Source: Bacillus wiedmannii (GTDB lineage Bacteria > Bacillota > Bacilli > Bacillales > Bacillaceae_G). From it: a DNA stretch of 64,000 nt. Positions 16,838 through 24,408 of this stretch are shown here, in pieces. Under the pieces are notes generated by a model. The model saw only the letters and a program-made list of their open reading frames with translations. It was not told where the DNA came from and did no database searches. Within the stretch, counting starts at the first letter, position 1, and each line of letters begins with the position of its first letter. The translations under genes were made by a program, and so were the position numbers. The stretch is taken from assembly GCF_001583695.1 (NCBI RefSeq), contig NZ_LOBC01000082.1, positions 62,001 through 126,000 on the forward strand. Direction: 5' to 3'.

Positions 16838-16870
16838 AAAAGCTCCCACATATTATGTGAGAGCTTTTTC
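16838..16870 (-). terminator. Terminator of gltT
   Basis: AAAGCTC...CACAT / ATGTG...GAGCTTT hairpin with T tracts, 10 nt after the gltT stop codon. Confidence 0.88.
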
Positions 16871-16879
16871 AAATTATAA

Positions 16880-18151
16880 TTAAGCTGCTTGCTTATTAGA
16901 AATTTCTTTCAAATAAGCTTGTCCTTTTTCAGCGTCATACTGACCTTCCCACTTAGACATAACTACAGCTGCTAAAGAGTTACCTACAACGTTAACTGCT
17001 GTACGAGCCATATCTAAAATACGGTCAATACCAGCGATGAAGGCTAAACCTTCAGGTGGAATACCTACTGTACCAAGTGTCGCTAATAATACAACGAATG
17101 ATACGCCTGGTACACCTGCGATACCTTTTGATGTAACCATTAATACGAGTAATAATGTAATTTGTTGTGTAATAGATAAATCAATACCGTACATTTGTGC
17201 TAAGAAAATAGCCGCAATTGCTTGATATAAAGTTGATCCATCTAAGTTAAATGAATAACCTGTCGGAATAACGAAAGATGTAATTGCTTTCGGACAACCG
17301 AACTTCTCCATTTTCTCCATGATTTTCGGTAAAACTGTTTCTGAACTTGCTGTAGAGTACGCTAAGATCAGTTCGTCTTTCAAAATCTTAAAGAATTGGA
17401 AAATGTTAATTCCAAATATTTTCGCTGTAAGTCCTAAGACAACTACAACGAAGAAGATCATTGCCCCATATACGACAATTAGTAATTTCCCTAATGGAAT
17501 TAATGACGCAAGACCAAATGTAGAAACTGTAACACCGATTAGCGCAAATACACCAAATGGTGCAAATTTCATAACCTGGTTCGTTACGTAAAACATTGCA
17601 TCAGCTACACCTTGGAAAAATTGAAGAACCGGTCTTCCTCTTTCACCAATTGCTGCGACACCTAAACCAAATAATACAGAGAAGAAGATAATAGCAAGCA
17701 TATCTCCGTCAGCTAATGACTTCATAATGTTCGTTGGAACAATATTTACAAATGTATCTGCAAATGAATGACTTTGCACTTGCTCTGTCGTATGTGTATA
17801 TTTCGAAATATCTGTCTTCGTTAACTGATCCATATTTACGCCTTTTCCTGGTTGGAAAATATTCGCAATTAATAGACCGACAATAATTGCAATTGTTGTA
17901 ATAATTTCAAAATAAAGAATTGTTTTTCCGCCTAGTCGGCCCAGTTTTTTTACATCACCAACACCAGCAACCCCAACAACAATACTTGCTACAACAATTG
18001 GTACAACGATCATTTTAATTAATCGGATGAAAATATCACCAATTGGTTGTAAATATTTCACAACCGCTGGATTATCAAAGAAAATCGCCCCAACTGCAAT
18101 ACCAAGCGCAAGTCCTATTAATATTTGCCATGCAAGTCCTATTCTTTTCAT
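16880..18151 (-). CDS. gltT: Proton/sodium-glutamate symporter GltT
   Basis: A 423-residue dicarboxylate/amino acid:cation symporter (DAACS/SLC1 family). Diagnostic features are the start MKRIGLAWQILIGLALG, the serine-rich hairpin YSTASSETVLP, the NLDGSTLYQ motif in transmembrane segment 7, and VPGVSFVVLLATL in hairpin 2. Eight helices and two re-entrant loops are expected. The N-terminal sequence resembles what I remember of GltT of B. subtilis more than GltP. It is monocistronic and leftward. A second, more divergent family member lies at 57436. Confidence 0.9.
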   Translation of the reverse strand: MKRIGLAWQILIGLALGIAVGAIFFDNPAVVKYLQPIGDIFIRLIKMIVVPIVVASIVVGVAGVGDVKKLGRLGGKTILYFEIITTIAIIVGLLIANIFQPGKGVNMDQLTKTDISKYTHTTEQVQSHSFADTFVNIVPTNIMKSLADGDMLAIIFFSVLFGLGVAAIGERGRPVLQFFQGVADAMFYVTNQVMKFAPFGVFALIGVTVSTFGLASLIPLGKLLIVVYGAMIFFVVVVLGLTAKIFGINIFQFFKILKDELILAYSTASSETVLPKIMEKMEKFGCPKAITSFVIPTGYSFNLDGSTLYQAIAAIFLAQMYGIDLSITQQITLLLVLMVTSKGIAGVPGVSFVVLLATLGTVGIPPEGLAFIAGIDRILDMARTAVNVVGNSLAAVVMSKWEGQYDAEKGQAYLKEISNKQAA

Positions 18152-18645
18152 ATTTGTTGTAACCCCCTCTTCGATGTGTCACTCTATCTCTCATTCTATC
18201 TCTATAAAAACATGAAATTAAGAGTATTACATATTATTCGACAATTCACTACATTTTGTCCCTGTTAAAAATCATAAATCAAAATTTTAAATCTGACAAC
18301 AAAATAAGTTTGCCCGAACGCAAATAATTTTCTTGACAAAAACAAAACCCATGTCAGAAAACCTCACATGAGAACGATTCCTTATCAGTGTTTTATTGGA
18401 TTCCTATCTACTATTTTACTATATAAAACAAATATATTTTCCCTTTATTTTACAATAAAATCCAAAAAATACATCCTTGTTGAACGAATAAAAAAGTGCA
18501 TCCAACATGACAATTATCATTAAAAAATGATAAATTCCGACAAAACTTAGCAATTTTATAAAATTTTCTTTACATTATGGTTACAACGATAGACACCCTT
18601 CTTCTTATGATATATAACATTCATAGGGAAAGGAGCCAGACAACC
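18152..18645. other. Intergenic region between divergent gltT and M23 peptidase genes
   Basis: About 490 bp, AT-rich, no gene. It must carry both divergent promoters. I see a TTGACA at 18333 without a good partner, a weak cre-like ATGAGAACGATTCCTT near 18369, and an everted repeat ATTATCA...TGATAAAT at 18511-18536. None is convincing on its own. Confidence 0.4.
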
Positions 18646-19917
18646 ATGAAAAAGAAATTTGCAGCGTTCAGTGTTTTAGCAGCAGGAACGATTTTTGTTT
18701 CTCCGTTTCTTTCACCCGCATACGCTGAAACGAATCAAGATAAATTATCTAATATTCAATCTGAATTAGAAGGAAAACAAAATGACTTACAAAATAAATC
18801 AGCCGAGAAAGAACAAATAGAAAAGGAAATTCAAGAATTACAAAAGAAAATCGACGACCTAACTACTTCTATTAATAAAAACGAAGCTGAATTAAACGAT
18901 ACAAAAAAAGAAATTAGTAAAACACAACAAGTAATCGCTGAAAAAAAGAAACATATAGAGCAATTACAAACAAACATAGATACGCGTCAGGAAGTTATTA
19001 AGCAACGTTTACAATCTATGCAAGAAAAACCTCGTACAAATATCATTACAGAGGTATTAACAAATTCTACAAATATTGCTGATCTTGTTGATAATATGTA
19101 CTCTGTAAGTTTAATTTTAAACAACGATACAGATATTGTGAAAAAGCAAACAACTGACCAAAATGCTGTAGCAACTGAAAAAGAGGCTGTTGAGAAAAAA
19201 GAGCAACAATTAAAAGAATCCGAGCAAAAATTAGAACAAAAACAGCAAGAATTACAAAATAACCAACAACAGCAGCAAAGCTTTATTAGCGATCTACATA
19301 CGAAAGTAGCAAAAGTAGATTCAGAGATTGAAGGATTAGAAGAATCCAAAGGTATTTTAGAAAACCAGCGTCAAGCTGTTCAAAAAGCAATTGAAGAAGA
19401 AAAGCGTGCCGAAGAGGCTCGTAAAGCTGAGGAAGCTCGCAAGGCAGAAGAAGCTCGTAAACAAGCTACTACATCTGCTCAAACAGCTCAAGCAGCTCCA
19501 ACACCACACGATACAAATATTGGCGGGTTTATTAAGCCGGCAGCTGGATCAAAAACTTCTGGGTTTGGCGTGCGCTCTATAGATAACCATAAGGGAATCG
19601 ATATCGCAGCTTCAGGAACCGTTCCAATTATTGCCGCTGCTGATGGCGTTGTTATCCGCTCGGAATTATCATCTAGTTACGGAAACGTTGTGTACTTATC
19701 TCACCGTATAAACGGAAAAACATATACGACAGTATATGCTCATATGAGTAGCCGTTCTGTATCAAATGGACAAACCGTAAAACAAGGCACTCAACTTGGA
19801 TTTATGGGGAACACTGGCCAATCATATGGACAACATTTACACTTCGAACTTCACCTTGGAGAATGGAATGTCGGCAAGACAAATGCAGTTGATCCATCTC
19901 CTTATATCGGATTATAA
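18646..19917 (+). CDS. Secreted peptidoglycan hydrolase: coiled coil plus M23 (LytM) peptidase
   Basis: A 423-residue secreted protein. The signal peptide ends at about AYA (residue 27). A long coiled coil (about 30-285) of the EnvC/CwlO-N type follows, including a KAEEAR repeat. Near the C-terminus is an M23 metallopeptidase domain with the zinc residues His315 and Asp319 in HKGID and His397/His399 in HLHFE, all intact. M23 enzymes cleave peptide cross-bridges in peptidoglycan; the coiled coil normally places or restrains the enzyme. ATG 18646 follows AAAGGAG; the longer frame from 18577 is rejected. It is monocistronic with a strong terminator. Confidence 0.92.
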   Translation: MKKKFAAFSVLAAGTIFVSPFLSPAYAETNQDKLSNIQSELEGKQNDLQNKSAEKEQIEKEIQELQKKIDDLTTSINKNEAELNDTKKEISKTQQVIAEKKKHIEQLQTNIDTRQEVIKQRLQSMQEKPRTNIITEVLTNSTNIADLVDNMYSVSLILNNDTDIVKKQTTDQNAVATEKEAVEKKEQQLKESEQKLEQKQQELQNNQQQQQSFISDLHTKVAKVDSEIEGLEESKGILENQRQAVQKAIEEEKRAEEARKAEEARKAEEARKQATTSAQTAQAAPTPHDTNIGGFIKPAAGSKTSGFGVRSIDNHKGIDIAASGTVPIIAAADGVVIRSELSSSYGNVVYLSHRINGKTYTTVYAHMSSRSVSNGQTVKQGTQLGFMGNTGQSYGQHLHFELHLGEWNVGKTNAVDPSPYIGL

Positions 19918-19946
19918 AAAAACTCGGTGCATACCGAGTTTTTTTA
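19916..19946 (+). terminator. Terminator of the M23 peptidase gene
   Basis: AAAAAACTCGGT / ACCGAGTTTTTTT, directly after the stop codon. Confidence 0.93.
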
Positions 19947-20018
19947 TTTCCACTTCACACACTATAGGCATTCCACATAGACTACAACTACATGCCTATA
20001 TTTTATGAGGTGAATCAT

Positions 20019-20180
20019 ATGAATACACAATTACAACAAAAAATAGAAGAAGCTAGAGAAACTTACATTGGCCGAATATTTACATTTGGCGGCTCAGCAT
20101 TATTTTTAATCGGATCATTTATCGCAGTCGTCACAGCCTATAAAGCGTATAATCGTTTATTAAATACACCTACTACATAA
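20019..20180 (+). CDS. Small single-helix membrane protein (53 aa)
   Basis: Function unknown. ATG 20019 is preceded by GAGGTG. The first 20 residues are charged and helical (QQKIEEARETYIGR), followed by one membrane helix (about 22-44) and a short tail. The gene lies alone between two terminators. It is short, but the ribosome binding site and strong terminator make it a likely real gene. Confidence 0.7.
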   Translation: MNTQLQQKIEEARETYIGRIFTFGGSALFLIGSFIAVVTAYKAYNRLLNTPTT

Positions 20181-20181
20181 T

Positions 20182-20210
20182 AAAACGACGGAGATTTCTC
20201 CGTCGTTTTA
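20182..20210. terminator. Bidirectional terminator
   Basis: AAAACGACGGAGA / TCTCCGTCGTTTT between the 53-aa gene and the convergent NSS transporter gene. Confidence 0.93.
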
Positions 20211-21566
20211 TTATGCAAACATTTTAAATACGCCTATCGCATTTAAAAATACAATAATTACAGTTACTGGAATAACATAACGAAGCAAGAAGAACCAAAT
20301 ATTAAATAATGTTTTCCCTTTCGTTTCCGTAACTTCTAATTCTTTCATTAACATCTCTTTACTCATTTTATTTGGTACGAATAGCGAAATGGCTAGTACT
20401 CCGAGCGGCAGTAATACATTACTTACCGAAAAATCGACGAAATCAAAGAATGTCTTACCAAATATTTTCACATCACTCATAATTCCAAACGATAATGCTG
20501 ACGGGATTCCAACTGCAAAAATAAGAATACCAATTAATAATGATGCTGACGGACGCTTCTTCTCATTACCTTTCGCAACAGATGCTACTACAATTTCAAG
20601 CATTGAAATTGCTGATGTTAAAGTCGCAAAGAAGAATAAAATTAAAAACATAATAAAGAAAAATTGTCCAAATGGTATTTTTGCAAATACTGCCGGAAGG
20701 ACGATAAACAGTAATCCTGGCCCTTCAGTCGGCTTAACGCCTAATGCGAAAATCGCTGGGAAAATTGCTAATCCTGCAAGTACTGTAACAAAAACAGTTA
20801 AACTTACAATAGATGTTGCTGATTTCGCTAAATGTTCTTCTTTCTTCAAGTACGAACTATACGTGACCATTACTGAGGCACCTACTGTTAGTGAGAAGAA
20901 CGATTGTCCCATCGCGTATAAAATCGTATCTGCTGTCAGCTTTGAGAAATCTGGTTTTAAGAAGAACTCTACCCCAGCCATAGCACCATCAAGTGTTAAC
21001 GCACGAATAATGATAGCAATAAATAAAATGAATAATAGCGGCATCATATACTTACTTGCTTTTTCTATTCCTTTCTCGACACCTTTACTTACAACAAAAA
21101 TAGTGCAAAGCATGAAGATAAATTGCGCTCCAATCGCGCTTACTGGATTTGAAATCGTTTCACCAAACAATTTCCCGTAATCAACAACACCATTCCAGAA
21201 GCTTCCTGTAATACTATAGTATAAATACAGTAAAATCCATCCACCTACAACACTATAAAAAGAGAGTACACTAAAACAAGTTACAACTCCCATACGACCA
21301 ATCCAAGGATATACTTTACTATTTGGTACTAGTACTTTATAAGCTGTAACCGCCTCTTTTTGAGTGCTACGTCCAATAACAAACTCCGCTAATAGTAAAG
21401 GCATACCTATAAATAAAGTTAATAGTAAAAATACAAGGAAGAATGCGCCTCCCCCACCATTACCTGCAACATATGGAAATTTCCATATGGCACCAAGACC
21501 TACTGCGGCTCCGGCTGCTGCGAGTACAAAGCCTATTTTCGACGTCCATTGCTGTGTTTCTTTCAT
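20211..21566 (-). CDS. Neurotransmitter:sodium symporter (NSS) family transporter, T-box controlled
   Basis: A 451-residue Na+-dependent amino acid transporter with eleven to twelve helices. NSS hallmarks: the unwound helix-1 motif GFVLAAAGAAVGLGAIWKFP with Asn replaced by Ala in the sodium-site region, and the helix-3 Tyr in VVGGWILLYLYYS. Two ATG codons are adjacent (21569, 21566); the second has the better 8-nt spacing to AGGAG. A T-box leader controls it, so the substrate should be the amino acid of its specifier. I read the specifier as TGG (Trp) or, less likely, GGG (Gly). NSS carriers with Trp T-boxes fit earlier predictions for Bacillus. Confidence 0.9.
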   Translation of the reverse strand: MKETQQWTSKIGFVLAAAGAAVGLGAIWKFPYVAGNGGGGAFFLVFLLLTLFIGMPLLLAEFVIGRSTQKEAVTAYKVLVPNSKVYPWIGRMGVVTCFSVLSFYSVVGGWILLYLYYSITGSFWNGVVDYGKLFGETISNPVSAIGAQFIFMLCTIFVVSKGVEKGIEKASKYMMPLLFILFIAIIIRALTLDGAMAGVEFFLKPDFSKLTADTILYAMGQSFFSLTVGASVMVTYSSYLKKEEHLAKSATSIVSLTVFVTVLAGLAIFPAIFALGVKPTEGPGLLFIVLPAVFAKIPFGQFFFIMFLILFFFATLTSAISMLEIVVASVAKGNEKKRPSASLLIGILIFAVGIPSALSFGIMSDVKIFGKTFFDFVDFSVSNVLLPLGVLAISLFVPNKMSKEMLMKELEVTETKGKTLFNIWFFLLRYVIPVTVIIVFLNAIGVFKMFA

Positions 21567-21615
21567 CATAAATTCTCCTTTTCTGAATATTTAAACTTTT
21601 ATTAATTATACACTT

Positions 21616-21641
21616 TCATTTCATACTCGCACACCTCCTTT
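21616..21641 (-). other. Orphan Shine-Dalgarno with minimal ORF in the NSS leader
   Basis: AAAGGAGGTG at 21632-21641 (minus strand) precedes ATGAAATGA, a two-codon frame, between the T-box terminator and the NSS start codon 50 nt downstream. It is the strongest ribosome site in this leader, yet no real gene follows it. Confidence 0.45.
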
Positions 21642-21652
21642 AGAAAATAAAA

Positions 21653-21937
21653 AAGTCCCCTACACGCAAATATGCATGTAGAGGACGATATATGTAATGT
21701 AAATACCGTGGTACCACCTCAATTGGATTGATAAATCCCACTTGTTCAAGTACAGGAAAACTCCGATACTCTATCCTTTTAACGGCGGAACCCGGGTTGC
21801 CTACTACAATGTTCAACATACCTCTCGCAAGCCCATTCTGTATATTTTATCGTACCGGGCTCCCACCTTATCCCAGCTCTCTGAACGTATCAAATATACA
21901 TACTCTTCTTGCTCATCGATTTCATTTATTGAAGTTA
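21653..21937 (-). promoter_or_regulatory. T-box riboswitch of the NSS transporter (probable Trp)
   Basis: Stem I is bounded by GCAAG / CTTGC and GTATATT / AATATAC, with AGAGTA on the 5' side of the specifier loop and AGAATGGG on the 3' side. The AGAGAGCTGGG...GAGCCCGG distal part, the AGTAGGC...CCGTTA elements, the T-box AGGTGGTACCACGGTA (21704-21719) and a terminator at 21655-21686 all follow. Only four nucleotides separate GAA from the closing helix (five in the ilvB and brnQ leaders here), so TGG+G or T+GGG are both possible. A purine after the codon favours TGG. Confidence 0.9.
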
Positions 21938-21943
21938 CTTGTG

Positions 21944-21972
21944 ATTATAAATTATATTTTTATAGTTGTAAA
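21944..21972 (-). promoter_or_regulatory. Sigma-A promoter of the NSS T-box transcript
   Basis: Minus strand TTTACA, 17-nt spacer, TATAAT, just after the end of sirC, so the transporter is a separate unit from the siroheme genes. Confidence 0.8.
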
Positions 21973-21986
21973 GTACAATTTATTCA

Positions 21987-22604
21987 TTATCCTATATGAA
22001 CTCTTCTCTCTAATTCTTGTAAAAACAATTCTCTTTTTTGTTCATTTTGAACATATATCGACTTTAATACTTCTTGCAACAATGTATTTCTCTCTCTTTT
22101 CTCTATTTGTAATTCTTTCACTTTTATTCTAACTTCGTATAAAAAATCAAGATATGATTCATACGCCTCATCATATTTATTTGCGATATCATCACGGATT
22201 TTTTTTGCCAGTTTCGGACTTGCTCCTCCAGTAGAAACAGCCACATTCAGTAATCCACGATGAATCGCCGCCGGAAAATGAACATTGCCACTTTCCGGGT
22301 TCGTAATAACATTTACTAATTGATTCTCTGTGCTATCTTCAGCAATTTGTTCATTTAATACGGCATCACTACTCGCTGCAACAACTAAAAAAGCACCTTG
22401 AATATCATTTTTTTCATACTCCCTTTGATACCAACGAATTTGCTTTTCTTCCACTAGTTTCACTAAATTCGCATCCAATTCAGGACTTATCACAATTATA
22501 TCCGCACCTTGTTTTAGTAAAGGAATAATTTTAAATCCCGCGACTTTCCCTCCACCAATGACAACAACACGTTTCTTCTCAACTCGCACTGTAAGTGGAT
22601 ACAT
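21987..22604 (-). CDS. sirC: Precorrin-2 dehydrogenase (siroheme synthesis)
   Basis: A 205-residue NAD+-dependent enzyme oxidising precorrin-2 to sirohydrochlorin. The N-terminal Rossmann fold has VVVIGGGKVAGFKI at residues 14-27, and the family motif VSTGGASPKLAKKIRDDI is near 128-145. It corresponds to the N-terminal part of CysG, and to YlnF of B. subtilis. It overlaps the upstream chelatase gene by 26 nt and is the last gene of the sulfate assimilation and siroheme unit; siroheme is needed by the sulfite reductase encoded upstream. Confidence 0.93.
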   Translation of the reverse strand: MYPLTVRVEKKRVVVIGGGKVAGFKIIPLLKQGADIIVISPELDANLVKLVEEKQIRWYQREYEKNDIQGAFLVVAASSDAVLNEQIAEDSTENQLVNVITNPESGNVHFPAAIHRGLLNVAVSTGGASPKLAKKIRDDIANKYDEAYESYLDFLYEVRIKVKELQIEKRERNTLLQEVLKSIYVQNEQKRELFLQELERRVHIG

Positions 22605-23334
22605 ATTGATCTCCCTTCAATAATTTCTTCGTTTTCTGAATTAACATATATTGAAACGCTTTATTCTTTCCTAAATACGGACTTATTTTTATCTCATCCA
22701 ACTCATATTGGCGCACTTCTTTTTCAATATGTTTCATAAGTAAACCTGTAAATAATAAGTAAGGAAGTACAACGATATTTTTTTCTTTTCGTTCAACAAC
22801 TTCCTTTAACTTCTCCTCAAATTTCGGCTCGGCAGCCGCTAAATAACAAACCTCTACTTTTTTAATTTTCTCTTCATGTTGAAATAAAGAAGCGATCCAG
22901 TTTATATCTCTTAATACTTCAGGATCACTACTCCCTCTTGCAACGAGAAGTAGCGTCACTTCATTCTTATCTTCCTGTTCAATGCCACTTCCGCTATACA
23001 CCGATTTCACAAGTGTTTCTGATACACCAAACGGGTTACCGTAGGTCACTTTAACATTCGAAAATTGATTATTTAACTTTTCCAATTCAAACGGTATATC
23101 TTTTTTCACATGACCTGCCGCTAATAAAAAAACTGGAATAACAATAATCTCTGTAGCACCACGCTTCACACATGTATGGAACCCTTCATCAATCGTTGGA
23201 CTCGCTAACTCTAAAAAACAAACTTCTTGAATACTTGCCTCTACACGGTTCATGCATGACGTAATAAATGCAACCGCTTCTTCTTTAGCTGCTTTCAAAC
23301 GACTTCCATGGCATATATATAAGATGGCTTTCAT
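22579..23334 (-). CDS. sirB: Sirohydrochlorin ferrochelatase (SirB/CbiX type)
   Basis: A 251-residue two-domain class II chelatase that inserts Fe2+ into sirohydrochlorin. The first half has the active-site start ILYICHGSRL (His9) and FLLAAGHVKKDI; the second half repeats the fold (LLVARGSSDPEVLRDI, VLPYLLFTGLLMKHI). The length matches the duplicated CbiX/SirB forms. It lies 1 nt from cobA and overlaps sirC by 26 nt, so the three siroheme enzymes are translationally coupled. Context with sulfite reductase favours iron over cobalt as metal. Confidence 0.92.
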   Translation of the reverse strand: MKAILYICHGSRLKAAKEEAVAFITSCMNRVEASIQEVCFLELASPTIDEGFHTCVKRGATEIIVIPVFLLAAGHVKKDIPFELEKLNNQFSNVKVTYGNPFGVSETLVKSVYSGSGIEQEDKNEVTLLLVARGSSDPEVLRDINWIASLFQHEEKIKKVEVCYLAAAEPKFEEKLKEVVERKEKNIVVLPYLLFTGLLMKHIEKEVRQYELDEIKISPYLGKNKAFQYMLIQKTKKLLKGDQYVSTYSAS

Positions 23335-23335
23335 T

Positions 23336-24112
23336 TTATAACACTCCGCTTACTTGATAGGTACTTTCTGTCTGTTTCTCAAACCAATGGATTTTCCCTC
23401 TAAAACGGACCACTTCTCCAATTACAATCATGCTTGGATTTTGAATTTGTTCTTTTTTTGCAACATCCACAATTGTTCCTAACGTCCCAACAACTGTGCG
23501 CTGCATTGATGTCGTTCCCCGCTCAATAATAGCAGCAGGTGTACTTTTGTCTTTTCCATGCTTCATCAGTTGTTCACATATGTAGGGTAAATTGCTAACC
23601 CCCATATATACAGCTAAAGTCTCTACACCTTTCGCTAAATTTTCCCACTTCACTTCTTCTTCAGCACCTTCTTTCCTATGCCCTGTCACAATAGCAAAAC
23701 TCGCACTTGCATCACGATGTGTCACTGGAATGCCAGCATAAGCAGGAGCAGCTATTCCAGCTGAAATACCAGGAACGATTTCAAATGGTACCCCTTGCTT
23801 TGCTAACGCTTCAGCTTCTTCTCCTCCTCTACCAAATACAAATGGATCCCCGCCCTTTAGCCTCGTTACAACTTTTCCCTTTTTCGCATATTTAATAAGA
23901 AACGTGTTAATCGTCTCTTGCTTCATCGTGTGATAATTTGGTAGTTTTCCGCAATAAATTAAATCTGCTTCAGGCTTTGCATGGGAAAGCAACTCTTTAT
24001 TCACGAGACGGTCGTATAAAATAACGTCTGCCTTCTCAATACATTTCAACCCTTTCACAGTAATTAAATCTGGATCACCAGGACCTGCACCAACGATATA
24101 AACCTTCCCCAT
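23336..24112 (-). CDS. cobA: Uroporphyrinogen-III C-methyltransferase
   Basis: A 258-residue SAM-dependent enzyme that methylates uroporphyrinogen III at C2 and C7 to give precorrin-2, the first step to siroheme. Visible motifs are VYIVGAGPGDPDLIT at the start, LIYCGK, VTRLKGGDPFVFGRGGEEAE and VPGISAGIAAPAYAGIPVTHR. Two adjacent ATG codons (24115 and 24112) are possible; the second has the better 5-nt spacing from GGAG. It is followed at once by sirB and sirC, completing the three-step route. Confidence 0.95.
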   Translation of the reverse strand: MGKVYIVGAGPGDPDLITVKGLKCIEKADVILYDRLVNKELLSHAKPEADLIYCGKLPNYHTMKQETINTFLIKYAKKGKVVTRLKGGDPFVFGRGGEEAEALAKQGVPFEIVPGISAGIAAPAYAGIPVTHRDASASFAIVTGHRKEGAEEEVKWENLAKGVETLAVYMGVSNLPYICEQLMKHGKDKSTPAAIIERGTTSMQRTVVGTLGTIVDVAKKEQIQNPSMIVIGEVVRFRGKIHWFEKQTESTYQVSGVL

Positions 24113-24130
24113 CATCTCTCCTCATTTCTA

Positions 24131-24175
24131 CTATTAAAGTGAAACTTCCATCCTTATATACGAATGGAAGTTTTC
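24131..24175. repeat. Hairpin with a partial bcr-like repeat end
   Basis: ATTAAAGTGAAACTT resembles the left end of the dispersed repeat and is followed by AACTTCCAT...ATGGAAGTT, an inverted repeat of at least 9 bp. It lies between cobA and the DUF3906 gene and has no clear T tract on the minus strand. Confidence 0.5.
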
Positions 24176-24197
24176 ATTATTTCGTATTACCTTTTCC

Positions 24198-24398
24198 CTA
24201 CTCATGAATAACAAATGCCGCACCTTTTCGAATCTTCTTTTTTTCAAACAGGGAAATCTCCTTTACTTCTGGTAACGGTAAAAAATGCTTTTCAAGCTCC
24301 ATCTCCGCAAGCTTAAATGCCTGTTCTTCACTTTGAGCAACGACAACAATCGGAACAATACTATTTACTAACACAGCTTCAAATCGATATAAATCCAT
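24198..24398 (-). CDS. DUF3906 family protein (66 aa)
   Basis: A 66-residue soluble protein (MDLYRFEAVLVNSIVPIVVVAQSEEQAFKLAEMELEKH and so on) that I recognise as DUF3906, a small Bacillus family of unknown role found next to sulfur-assimilation genes. It starts 10 nt after the sulfite reductase gene with a GGAGG ribosome site and lies before cobA, so it is in the same unit. A role connected with sulfite reductase or siroheme is only guilt by association. Confidence 0.8.
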   Translation of the reverse strand: MDLYRFEAVLVNSIVPIVVVAQSEEQAFKLAEMELEKHFLPLPEVKEISLFEKKKIRKGAAFVIHE

Positions 24399-24408
24399 AT
24401 TGTCCCTC

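Noticed and set aside
18511-18536. ATTATCA...TGATAAAT as a Fur box
   Set aside because: The half-sites are everted and spaced by eight bases, unlike TGATAAT-N-ATTATCA.
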